The notes under the pieces are model-generated. The model saw only the letters and a program-made list of their open reading frames with translations. It was not told the origin of the DNA and made no database searches. The translations under genes and the position numbers were made by a program. Source: Aurantiochytrium sp. KH105 (taxonomy: Eukaryota > Sar > Bigyra > Thraustochytrida > Thraustochytriidae). Taken from it: a stretch of DNA of 64,000 nucleotides. This document shows positions 1-9,874 of this stretch, one piece after another; position 1 is the stretch's first letter, and every line of letters begins with the position of its first letter. The DNA lies in contig BGKB01000128.1 of the NCBI GenBank assembly GCA_003116975.1, forward strand, positions 2,840-66,839, read 5' to 3'.

Positions 1-1630
1 CTGCCGCACGTGGTCGCCAACAGCAAAAGTGATCACGCTCAGCTCTTGCACCAGTCCTACGCTGGCCACCCCTGCCTCTGTCTTGCCTCTGCCATTCCTC
101 GCTCGCTCGATCTCGCGCCACAAAGCCACACCTCATTTTCGTGTTTTTGTGTGAGTTTTTTTTTTCACACAGCGCTGCCTGCACGAGCTCTCCGCCCACG
201 CCGACGAAATCTAGCCACGTCACCTCTCTGCGCAAGACCTACGCAGCGCGCGCATCGCTCTGTCATACGGCGCTGCTCACTTCCTTGCAGGCAACGAAAC
301 CAACAAAGAGCTCGGCTCAAAAACAAAGAAGATAGAGACAAACGCACTAGCATACATTTCTCTCCAACAACAATGGCCCCGTCCGAACAAGAGCCATAGA
401 GCCAAGCTACACACCTGAACCAGCCTCTGCAAGCTCATTTGCAGGTCATCCGCCGTCGCTCTCATGCCGCGAGCACGCCAAGCCGCCATGCCGCACCTCG
501 CTCGCAACGCTTGCCTTGACTTACACAAGCAGCACGCTGCCAAAGCTGCTCTCGCTGCGCTGGCGCATGTCTAGCAGCCATGCTCAATTTTCGCGAGCAT
601 GAGTGCGCAGCATTTGGTCGCTCTCGCGTGCGTTGCTAACGCTAACCCCATCATATTATTCACCTGCACCTTGCTCGCCTTCTTGCACCTCGAACGTAGC
701 TGGTCTTTTGATGACTCCAAGCCTAGCTCTCACGCAAGCTTTTATATACAGACATACAAGTTCGATCATTCGTCGACGACGCGACGCCTTTTGCTGTCCG
801 TGCAGCCAGCCTCCAAGCCAATACTTTGCGCATTCCATGCACTCTGGGCTCTCTCTTCCTCGCCAACCCTACCTGCAACATGCGTCAACCATCTTGCAAA
901 CGGAAAAAAAAATTCTGTCTAGCAGCCGTTCATGCTAATTAGCTCGGCGAGCTCATCTCGTTGGGTCTGCAGCTTGCGTATCATCATCAACAACCCACGC
1001 ATACCTTATCTTCTCGCGAACAGACGCCTCACAGACCACCGCCAAGCCCTTGATCCATGCGAAAATGATGACATAATTCCAGAAAATCTTGCAAGAGCCT
1101 GCGTACAGCGTGCTTGCTTGATTTGCAGCCTTTTCATTGAGATTTGTGACATGCAAGCCCAGCCAAATTGACCAAGTTTATCTTCTCATAAAGCAGCTGC
1201 TTTGCGCATCCACTGCAGAGACGATGACCTCTTCTATGAGCTTGGCGCTTGCTTCAGCACTAGCACTCACCCTTCACCGTCTCGCCCTGCCTCGTGCGCA
1301 AGCCTTTTGCTTGCTTGCAGCAGCCAAAGCTTGCCGTCAACTTGCGCTATCTTTTTCTCTTTATTTTTTTGCCTTTTTTGGTCAAATTTAGCCACCCTTC
1401 ACTGCCACACATGGCCTTCAATGGCAAAAGCAGCCACGCTCAGCACTGGCACCAATCCTTCGTTGCCTGCTCCTGCCTTTGCTTTGCCCTCGCCCTCACC
1501 CGCTCTCTTGATCTTGAACCTCAAAGCCAGCACAAAGGCGCATCTCAAATCATTTTTGTTCAACGTCGTTCCTTGTTGTCACAACAACACTGCTTGCACG
1601 AGCTCTTTGTCCACGCCAACCAAACACGAA
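1..1630. repeat. Diverged direct duplication (about 1-225 and 1398-1625) in gene-poor DNA
   Basis: The first about 225 bases and the stretch about 1398-1625 are recognisably related along their length. Both have the order 'gcaaaag ... cacgctcagc ... ttgcaccagtcc / ggcaccaatcc ... tcctgcctttg ... cacgagctc ... ccacgccaac'. Many substitutions separate them, so this is an old duplication or two copies of a dispersed repeat. The sequence between (226-1397) is pyrimidine-rich with scattered short open frames that show no family features. I see no supportable gene there. The left copy may extend beyond the window. Confidence 0.6.
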
Positions 1631-1835
1631 CACGACACTTTCCGGGACAGAACAGACGTCTTTCAGCTCTATCCGCTCCATCTGCAAGCAGAAACAAGGA
1701 CTAGNGTTGTCACAACAGCACTGCTTGCACGAGCTCTTTGTCCACGCCAACCAAACACGAACACGACACTTTCCGGGACAGAACAGACGTCTTTCAGCTC
1801 TATCCGCTCCATCTGCAAGCAGAAACACGGACTAG
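1575..1835. repeat. 130-bp tandem duplication split by a single N
   Basis: Bases 1575-1704 and 1706-1835 are two 130-base copies that differ at only two positions that I can see (caacaacac/caacagcac and aaacaagg/aaacacgg). They are separated by one ambiguous base at 1705. Near-identity on both sides of an N suggests an assembly join in which the two contig ends overlap, not a real tandem repeat. A genuine recent duplication remains possible. Confidence 0.85.
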
Positions 1836-1881
1836 AAGCTTGAGCCAAATGGTAGCTCTTGCTGGAGGCAAATGATTCCAG

Positions 1882-2386
1882 CACGGTGGCAAACGAAGCT
1901 GCTCAATTGATGGGTGCACGAGCTCGGCAATTAGCAGCACCGAGTGGTGCAAGCGGCACGGCGATGGACGAAGCTGCTCAGTGCACGAGCTCGGTATGAG
2001 GCAATACAGAATGGTGCGTGTGGCACGGAAAAGGAAAGCGCTGTCCAATCGATGATTGCACGAGCTCGGCAGAAGGCTGCACCAAGAGGTGCATACGGCA
2101 AGGAGGCGGCAAGCGCTGCCAGACCCCAAGATGCACCCCATTCGCACAAGGTGCTACCAGCTTTTGCATTCGACATGCTGGCGGCGTTCGGTGTTCCTTT
2201 CCCGGCTGCAAGACATCCGCACACCGAAACCAACTCTGTTGTCGCCATGGCGGCACTAGAACATGCAAGAATGCCCGCTATTCGAAGCAAGTCGTGGTCA
2301 TCGGTCACTGCTATGCCCACGGCCGTGAGCTCTTGTGTCGGTCGCCCTCTTGCCAGCTTCGTGCTCGAACCAATGGCCCCCTGTAG
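1882..2386 (+). pseudogene. Decayed Cys/His repeat protein (HGGGKRC-type repeats)
   Basis: About seven copies of a short repeat of the form C-x4-C-x(n)-C-x2-H-G-G-G-x-R-C can be read, with units at HGGKRSC, HGDGRSC, HGKGKRC, QGGGKRC, HAGGVRC, HGGTRTC and HGRELLC. This matches the WRKY19-N-terminal-like zinc-knuckle repeat family that is common in stramenopiles; the family name is from knowledge, and function is unknown. The frame is broken. Units one and two read in the frame of 1882. Around 1981 about 8 bases are missing relative to the neighbouring unit, which shifts the frame, and TGA at 1997-1999 interrupts the third unit. From 2018 to the stop at 2384-2386 the frame is open (122 codons). 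No convincing start lies upstream. I read it as a gene relic or terminal fragment. A spliced gene whose intron removes the lesion is less likely, because the repeat homology continues across it. Confidence 0.65.
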
Positions 2387-4057
2387 CAAGCATGCAGAGC
2401 AGTGATCGGTCCTTTGCGTATCTAACGAGCACGTCGAGGCGCTTCTTCGATCTGGCTTGCGCCTCGACAAGTTGTACTATAATTTGAGCAAGGATGCCAA
2501 CGTCATGAGTTTCCGAGTTGTCTTTGTATCATGAAAATTCTTCATATCTTCGCGACCGATTGTGTGGCCAGTCGCTCATGCTCAGCCTGGCTCGAGAGCC
2601 CTTCATGACGGCGCTGCCGTAAGCTCAAAGAAGTCCTCGTACCTTCAAGCCTTTCCCAAACATCACATGACCTTGCAATATTGAAAAGTAAAGACCAAAA
2701 ATTGAAAGTATTGTCACATGGTGGAAATGCAACCAGAGTGAAGATGAGTTCAATCGGATATTGCCGCTACACGCAGTCCGAGTCTGCTCGCGACGTTTTG
2801 ATACTCTAAACCTAGGCTCGAGCTTGTGGTGCGGATCGCTTTCTCTTTTATGTCGCCACTAATGTGTACACACCGACAGGATGCGCGCACGCGTACTCGC
2901 TCGATGGTGTGTACCTTGAGCAAGCGGTGACACTTCTGTTCGCGCAGCGGTGTAAGTCTAAACAGAATATCCCAAGCTATTTTTGTCGTGCATGCCCTTT
3001 CTCTTGCCATCAATTCTCTAAACCAATTTTCATTCCAGATCAGGCCTCTTGCACACGCATTTCTTTGTCGAGCTACTGCGCCAAATTCTCAAGCTCGTGC
3101 CAGCTACGTGAGCTCAATTTTCTGCCAGCATAACGCAAGATCTCCAGCTGCTAAATGAGAAGTATGCCACGAAAGGTGCAAGCATGTGTTTCGTGTGAAG
3201 AGTAGGACTTCAGCCTTGCGAGCCACGCTGCTGATCAATCAGAATATCCAAGCTACTGTGCCTGCGTCAGCGAAAATGATGACGAACATCATGGACCCAG
3301 GACAAAAGAACCAGCGATCCCTGGCTGACTCACAGTGCGCGTCTTGGCTTTACACGCACCAGCCACGAGCCAGCCTCAAGAGGCCTTCTTTGCCGCCGCT
3401 CTTCCTCTCGATGCGTCGCAGAAGCCTGAGACGGTAAGCTTGCTTTGGCCAATCATGACCAATGGTGCGACATGGCGCAAAAAGGCAACGACGATGACGA
3501 CACAGGCCTCGCCTACACTCAGATCAAGCAAGCAACACTCACACGCTCGCTTGCGTCGCTTGGTCGCATCATCGCTGCATCGTTCGCACCTCTTAGAGCA
3601 GCTCAGACCGGTTCTGCAAGATTCAAATTCCCGCACAGAGACTTCAAGCTCGACAAGGGCTACATCTCGGCCAAGGCGAGCAGCAACCGTTTCCCAAGTC
3701 GACAATGAGACTCGTGCCCAAGACCAGCTCCTCTGGCTCCCTTCATTTGGAGGAAATCGGCTACCCGGATACAGCAGGATGGGTGAAAACAAGACTGCAG
3801 GCGACAAAGTGGCCACATGATGCCCGCCTCGGCTCTTTCTCAGGTTCGCTGGCCAGTGAGCGGGTGACAATAATCCGAACACAGCACATGACGCCGACGC
3901 CCGCTACAATACTTTTCCATTGATGTTGAAAGATCGAGCGTGGGCCATTCTCCCGCTGCGATCGACAACAGCACAGCCAACGTCGCCGCACGAGGTCATC
4001 TCCAGCACCAAAGTTCTTGCGAGCCTCCGAGCAAAGCAGGAGCAAGCTACACGATCG
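2387..4057. other. Intergenic, no supportable gene
   Basis: Open frames up to about 160 codons exist on both strands (for example around 3335-3882), but they overlap each other, are rich in S/R/A and show no domain, signal or splice logic. Weak similarity to about 5.5-5.7 kb suggests that the duplicated block described next may extend into this stretch in eroded form. Confidence 0.5.
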
Positions 4058-4925
4058 ACACATGGCGCCCGTGCTTTTGCTTCTTCACGCGACTGATCTT
4101 TGCCGCATCAACTTTGGGGGCGGCATCGGCACAGAGGGCGATCGGCAGCAGCAGCCGCGATTCAAAAAGAAAAACGCTGCAGTCGACTCAGCCGTGAGCT
4201 TGGTGCGAGGCCATTGCGCGCCCGAGCAGCATCGTGCACAGCACACCCACGCTGCCTCGTCCAAGCCTTCTTCGACTGCAAGCACTTGCCAGGGCCCTTG
4301 GGCGCTGGGGAATCTTCTTTTCGCCTTGCTTGCTAGTGCACGTGCGTGAGGTCAAGTCGTCGGACAGCGCGAGACCACCTTTTCGACTCGCGTGCATGCG
4401 TTCACCGCAGCTCGTCAGACGCAACCGCAATCCTGAATCCCCGCTTCTCTCGCGGCTTGCTCGCGCCGCCGACACCCGCGCCCGCCTTCGCGCCTTCGCG
4501 CTCCTCCTCGCCCTCCTCATCTTGGTTGGCTCAATCCATCTCCAAGATGCAGAGCAAGACGCTGAGGCGAGACCTGCCACGAGCGCGCGCCCGCCTGGGC
4601 ACCTCAGGGTCTCAACGCCATCCGTCGGCCCCGCGCGCTGCCTTGGCGCACCCTGGCACCTCCGTGGCGCCCGGCTTCGTCATTTGTTTGCGGCTGCGAC
4701 AACAAGACAAAGAGAGACGTTGAGTGCCAACGACCGAGCGCCGCGGTGCAACTTCATAGTCCACTTTGCAGCGCGAAAAAGTCACTTGACAAGCGCAAGT
4801 CTTGGCGCAAGCTTGCAAGAGCTCAAGCTAAACAAGGATGGATAGGCACGCCAGGCGACTCGAAACAGCCTCGTCCGCGAGCTAGCCCGGCCTGGCATGC
4901 TTGGCACACCTAATGATTGCGACTC
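4058..4925 (+). repeat. Dispersed repeat copy A (partner at 6229-7125)
   Basis: This stretch is collinear with 6229-7125 in the same orientation. Shared landmarks in order are 'catggcgcc', 'gcagccgcgattc', 'tcaagtcttctt / ccaagccttctt', 'ggttggctcaatcc / gttggatcaatcc', 'ggcgggacctgcca / ggcgagacctgcca', 'ctcaacgccatccgtcgg', 'gcgcccggcttcgtc', 'atccactttgcaacgcg' and 'agcctggcctggcctgcttggc'. Substitutions and small indels disrupt every reading frame differently in the two copies, so neither is under coding constraint that I can see. It is probably an old mobile-element remnant or segmental duplication; no terminal repeats were recognised. Confidence 0.7.
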
Positions 4926-6228
4926 ATCGAGGCTGCTTGAAATCAGAATTTGAAAGGCGCAATCCTGCACGATATGCTCAAGCTGGTGCTGGCATGAACA
5001 AGATCATCAAGGCGGACTCCGTCATCGTGGCAAAAAGTAAGCGTGTACTGGGATGGCCGTGAGCGATGTCGAAAGCAGACAATGCTGAAAGTGCTGCTGC
5101 AAATGGCAATTTTTTTTTTGGCGGTCCTCTTGCGAAGATCGAAGTGAAGTCCCAACCTCCTTCACGTCCGGCCTTGAAAAGTCTCGTGCTACCTCAGACC
5201 AAATGCTTACGCTCTAGAAAAGGGCAAGAGCTAAGTTGGCGCTGTGTCCATCGCGCCAGTTCGTGCCGGCTTCTTTTGCCCGACATTTTGTCAGCGCATC
5301 GCAAGAATGACAGCAAGCACCAGGAGAGAACAGGATCACGTGATGTGTACGCACGTATTGCGTGACACCAGGGTCAAACAGGTGTCGTAATCTGGGCCTG
5401 AAACGTCTCTTCAAGCTAAAGTGTCGGGGCAATCATCAGTATGGGAACAGATATATCTTCGAAACCATTCAGTCAGCAATCAAGACCAGCAAGTCCCGAC
5501 CATCTCTCATTTCCGATCTGACCTTGGCCATATGACCACGAGTCAGCCTCAAGCTACCTTCTCTGCTACCGTATTGTCTCTGAGATCATCGTTGAGAGCT
5601 TCTTCGACAAGCTTGCCAGTGCTGCTTCAGCTCGGAAACGCGGCGGCGCAATTTCAATCTCGCTCAAGTCTAGCAAGCAGCACTCGTGCTCGTCGCGCCG
5701 TCTTCTTGGGTCGGTTTTCGCATATTACACGCCTCAACGCAGCACGCCGGCCGGCCGGCAAGACCGAAACTTGCGCATGCGTACGCACATACATATTCAG
5801 GTCAAGAAAACTCAAGTTTTTGGCAAGGTTGGTGGCGACCGTGTCTCGAATCGACGACGATGTCCGCTCCACACGCGAGATTATCTGGCAGACCCGCAGA
5901 GAGACTTTCCAAAGGTGTCTCTGGCCTGCTCAGCTGAAGAACGCCCGGATGGAACGATCAAGACAACTGGCAACCAAGTGGCTTTCACAACGCTGGCCGC
6001 AGCACGCATGGAGCGCTCGGTGTCCAAGTTCGTGAGCCAGTGAGCCATTGGCAACGACACATTGTTCAAGCACACACCCCAGCCAAGTCTCCTCGCAGGA
6101 CTTCGATGCCCTTCGGCCTCTTGCTCGTCACCTGAAACAGCAACAGCACCGCCCGTTTCGCCGAACGATGCCATTTCCACTGATCGAGATTCTTTCGCGA
6201 CCACGAGGCACAGCAGCAAGCGACGACG
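4926..6228. other. Intergenic, no supportable gene
   Basis: There are short overlapping open frames only, with the longest about 200 codons at 5421-6035. That frame is rich in S/A/R with no recognisable motif. A T-run lies at 5110-5119. I see no RNA gene or mobile-element terminus. Confidence 0.45.
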
Positions 6229-7125
6229 TTGACGACATGGCGCCTACAGTTGAGCCTCTGATGCCAGCGATCATGGCCGCATGAACTTATTTATTGATGC
6301 CCCGCGTTGCCCCTCAAGGCAGCATCGAAAAAGCGATTGGCGCTTGCAGCCGCGATTCCAAAAAAACAATCGACTTTGCTGTAGTCAACTTGTATGTGAG
6401 CTCAATGCAAGACCGCCACGCGCACGAGTAGCCCATTGTAAATTACATGCACGCTGCGCCATTCAAGTCTTCTTTGATCACAAGCGCCCGCGAGGGCACC
6501 TGGACGCTGCGGCAGCCTTTTCTTCGCCTTCCTCGTTGCTGCGCAAGAGGCCGAGACGCCGGGCAGCGCAAGACGGTCTTTCTGACTCGCATGCCTCCAC
6601 TGCAGCTCACCATACTCAGCCTCCCCGCTTATCTTTTGGCTCGCTCGCTCGCGCTACCGGCACCCGCGCCTGGAGACGTCGCCTTCGCGCCTTCGCTCGT
6701 CGTGTGCATCATCGTTGGATCAATCCGACTCCAAGCCGCTCCACGCGCCAAAAGCGCTGCGGCGGGACCTGCCAAGGGCGCGCGCCTGCCTACGCACATC
6801 GGGCTCTCAACGCCATCCGTCGGGCCCGCGCGCTGCCTAGGCGCGTCCCTCGCCTCTCCGCGGCGCCCGGCTTCGTCGTTTTGTCTTCGACGATGAGACT
6901 GAGAGGTCGAGACTGGCCGAGCCTTCGTTTTCGCCGATTGTGCCTGGCTGTTTGTTCATTTGCAAGTACCAATGATCCACTTTGCAACGCGCGGATAAAA
7001 CACTTGGCAGATGTGGACATGGACACCTTCGAAGAGCTCGCTGCGCAGCAAGCTAGCCATCGATGCCCAAGTCAGACGCGTCGCTCACGAGGCAGCCTGG
7101 CCTGGCCTGCTTGGCTAAGCTGAAT
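6229..7125 (+). repeat. Dispersed repeat copy B (partner at 4058-4925)
   Basis: This is the second copy of the block described at 4058-4925, in direct orientation and about 2.2 kb downstream. It contains an open frame of 280 codons at 6281-7123, but the aligned positions in copy A are frameshifted and stop-interrupted. The frame is best explained by GC-rich composition. Confidence 0.7.
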
Positions 7126-7915
7126 GCTTGCCGGTGCTCGAAGAGACGTGCTCATCATCGCCGCAGCCGTCACCATGTTGATCCTTTGCAAGGAAAAAAC
7201 AAAGTGCGTGCGCTCAACAACAACGCACCTCTGATCTCGTCCCAGTCTCATCCAATGTTATCACCAAAAACTCTCCGTTGCCGCCGTCGCAGTCACCTCA
7301 AAGGCAGCCGTCCACTGCGACACTTCGCCGATCAAAAGAAAAAAGGAGATGATGACTATCTCGCCGTCTTCGCTCTGTCCATCCCCAAGTTGGTTCCCAC
7401 GCGATTCTTCCTTGCACGACCACTTTTCTTTTTATTTTCCGTATACTCGCTCTCTTCATCTCTCGAGCATCATCATCTTCGCCACGCGCGCAGGATCTTC
7501 GGGCGCCGGTCAGCAAGCTGCGAATGGCCCAGTATGGGCGCCAGCGCACGAATGGCGCCACCGAACCCGTCGCCTTGAGCCAAACGCATCCGCCAGCAGC
7601 ACCCGTTGGCTGTCTTGCGCACGCACAGGCGCCCGCGCGCGAGCCACATAGCTGGAGAGCGGTCGCAGGACAGACGTCAGCCCTCAGTGTTGGGGCCGTG
7701 CACGCAAGGCGGCATGGCCAGGGTAGCGGCAGCGGTCGGCAGAAACGCAAGTCCATCGACAAGCGATGTTCAAAAGAATGCAATACCTCGAGCATTTCTC
7801 AATACGACGCCTTCCTCAGTGCCATTCCAACAAAACCCCCTGTCTTCTCTGCGTCACTCTTCCCGCAAGAATTACATACTACGTGTTTATGAGTACGCAT
7901 CTTTCGTTTACCCTC
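7126..7915. other. Spacer before the first 5S rRNA gene
   Basis: There are low-support open frames on both strands and no recognised gene. Upstream of the 5S gene at 7916 there is no TATA-like element at about -25 (the local sequence is acgtgtttatgagtacg), unlike the second 5S copy. Confidence 0.4.
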
Positions 7916-8033
7916 ACATTCGATCATACCACGTGGGCAACTCCTCATCTCATTCGCACTGGGCAGAAAAGTCACGTAGGGCCGGGTTAGTAGTGTGATA
8001 GGGGACTGCACGCGAAGTCCCGGTGTTGAATGT
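7916..8033 (+). rRNA. 5S ribosomal RNA, copy 1
   Basis: This 118-base sequence has the eukaryotic 5S layout. The 5' end ACATTCGA pairs with the 3' end TTGAATGT to close helix I. The 3' half carries the conserved internal-promoter block GGGCCGGGTTAGTAGTGTGA followed by a GGGGACTGC...AAGTCCCGGTG hairpin, as in the 5S C-box region. It ends directly in a run of T, the RNA polymerase III stop. It differs by one base (gcactGggc for gcactAagc-type sequence in helix II/III) from the copy at 15792. Its product joins the large ribosomal subunit. The gene stands alone, not in an rDNA repeat or 5S tandem array, as far as the window shows. Confidence 0.9.
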
Positions 8034-8039
8034 TTTTTT
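8033..8039 (+). terminator. Pol III T-run after 5S copy 1
   Basis: An uninterrupted T run immediately follows the helix I 3' strand, the usual RNA polymerase III termination signal. Another T7 run follows at about 8047-8053. Confidence 0.75.
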
Positions 8040-9812
8040 GCATTATTTTTTTGGGGGACAGAATTGCGTTTTGCTGTCCCGCCGAATTTGGGCTGTAAAA
8101 CTTGGAGGCAAATTGTAGCTTGCAAACCAAGCACTCAGGCTTTGAGATGGCCTGTGCGAGTCCTCGCACGATGATGAGGAGTCGCGATACCTTGCATTGC
8201 TAAAGTACTCTATTTTAAAGCCAGAGCTGAGATTACGTGCGGATGACCAAACTGGGTGCGGTAGTATTTTGACAAACCAAACGTAAGTCTGAGCGGCGAA
8301 AGTTGTTGCGAATAAGCGAACTTGCTGCAGATTACGACAAAGGCCGAATATTCTCGAGTTCGCGTTTCTGCTTGAAGCTCGGGCTCGCTGCTGACAGACT
8401 TCGTCAGGCCTTGCTTATCGCCACGACCTCTGTTATCAAGCTGCTCTCGTGCGTGCGTACTTACTATGGCTCCCCTCTTAGTAAGGCAATAAACACGTCG
8501 GAAGTGACGTGGAAAAGAGGATGCCCATTCACTGCAGCCGCGCCATGACGAACCGTGCGGCGCACGCGCGCGTTCTCGGGACACACGCCAACGATTCACC
8601 TTTTCTAAATGCGCCGCACGCCGCACGACGCATGCGAGCAGCTGAAAGCGCACGTACCTTCAGTCGCGCTGGGTTCCTTTTCCTCACTGCCCTGCAAAAC
8701 GAACTTCTTGCACTCACTGTCACGTGCTTTGCATGCGCGACGTATTCCGCGCAACGCAAATTACAAGCGCAACGCAAATTACGAGCTACCAAAGTTGGCA
8801 TCAGAAGAGAGGTGAAACCTCGGCCCTGAACAAATGATCTCTCTGCTTTGCGGTCCCGCGCAGGAGCCCAACGTTTTCCATCATCATCGACCTCTGCGGG
8901 CCCACTGCGGCGCGAAAGCCTCAGCAGCGGATCGGCCGAAGCGCGCGTTGCTAACCAAAGAGCGCCCTTCCCTCTTTCCTTGGCGCTGCCAAAGATCAGC
9001 CCGGCAAGACGGTCTCATCGCCCAACCCCGGCGGCGGAGACCACTTCGTCGCGCGCTCCATCTAGCGCTGGCCAGGATCGATGCGAGGTCTGTTCGTGGC
9101 GCACCGACAGCGGCTCACTCCATGCGCCGGCGTCAGCAGCGCCGCGCCTGCCATTCGTCCCTACTCATCAGACGCGTCTGCCTCGCGCCCCTCGTCCTGC
9201 CCTGCTTCTTCCGCAGTCACGCCCTGAGCGCGCTTCGGAGAATATCCGGCATCCACGGAGAAACTCAGGTCTGCGCAGCCAGGCAGGTGTAATGAGAATG
9301 TGGAGCCTCGTTTGCCCGACCGACGAGAAAGTTTCCCCGGTCGATCCTCGCGAGAGCGCGATGCAAGCAGAACGCGATCGATCACACTCCAGGCAAATGC
9401 GCGCGCGCTCGTACGCGCTCGTACGTGCGTGTGGCGCCCCCTCCCGCGCTCACTTCGCTACGCGCCCTTCTTGCCTACCCTCGACCCGCGCGACGTGCTG
9501 GGCGATCGGCTAACGAGCTGAATTTTAGACGGTCGTTGTCTTCGCCTGTCTGGCTGCTGCGCGCTTGCGTCGGCGCCACCAAGCGCGAGACGCTCGTAGA
9601 GAAGCCGCGTTAAACAAACAACGCATCCGTCTTGCCCTCGTGCACGTGGCGCCAAGTTTCTCAGGCTGCCGCGCCGCTGCGGTCTCGGCTCCTTTCGCTC
9701 GTCGCTTGACAGCGTCCTCGCTCTCGTGGCCAGATTCACGACGTCATCTTGGAGAAAGACGTACCGACGTTGTATCAGCTGCAAGCGTATACTGGTCCCT
9801 GCAGAGCATTAA
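8040..9812. other. Intergenic upstream of the first LRR-kinase gene
   Basis: This stretch is GC-rich, with open frames up to 221 codons (8848-9513) that are Arg/Ser/Pro/Ala-rich and overlap comparable frames on the other strand, so they are not supported as genes. A short direct repeat 'cgcaacgcaaattac' occurs at about 8751-8780. The promoter and 5' leader of the gene starting at 9875 are expected at the right end. Confidence 0.45.
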
Positions 9813-9818
9813 TATAAA
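9813..9818 (+). promoter_or_regulatory. TATA-like element for the first LRR-kinase gene
   Basis: TATAAA lies 57 bases upstream of the ATG at 9875, a position that would allow a leader of about 30 bases. There is no other strong candidate in the preceding 100 bases. This is inference from position only. Confidence 0.4.
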
Positions 9819-9874
9819 GTTGTACTCTTAGTGAGGAGGCCGCGTAAGAAGCTACAAGGTGCAACAAGTTCGAA

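Noticed and set aside
6281..7123. 280-codon open frame
   Set aside because: It lies within a repeat whose partner copy at 4058-4925 is frameshifted and stop-interrupted at aligned positions, so coding constraint is unlikely.
8848..9513. 221-codon open frame on the + strand
   Set aside because: Arg/Ser/Pro-rich translation without motif in GC-rich DNA, overlapped by other open frames; no start context or neighbour logic supports a gene.
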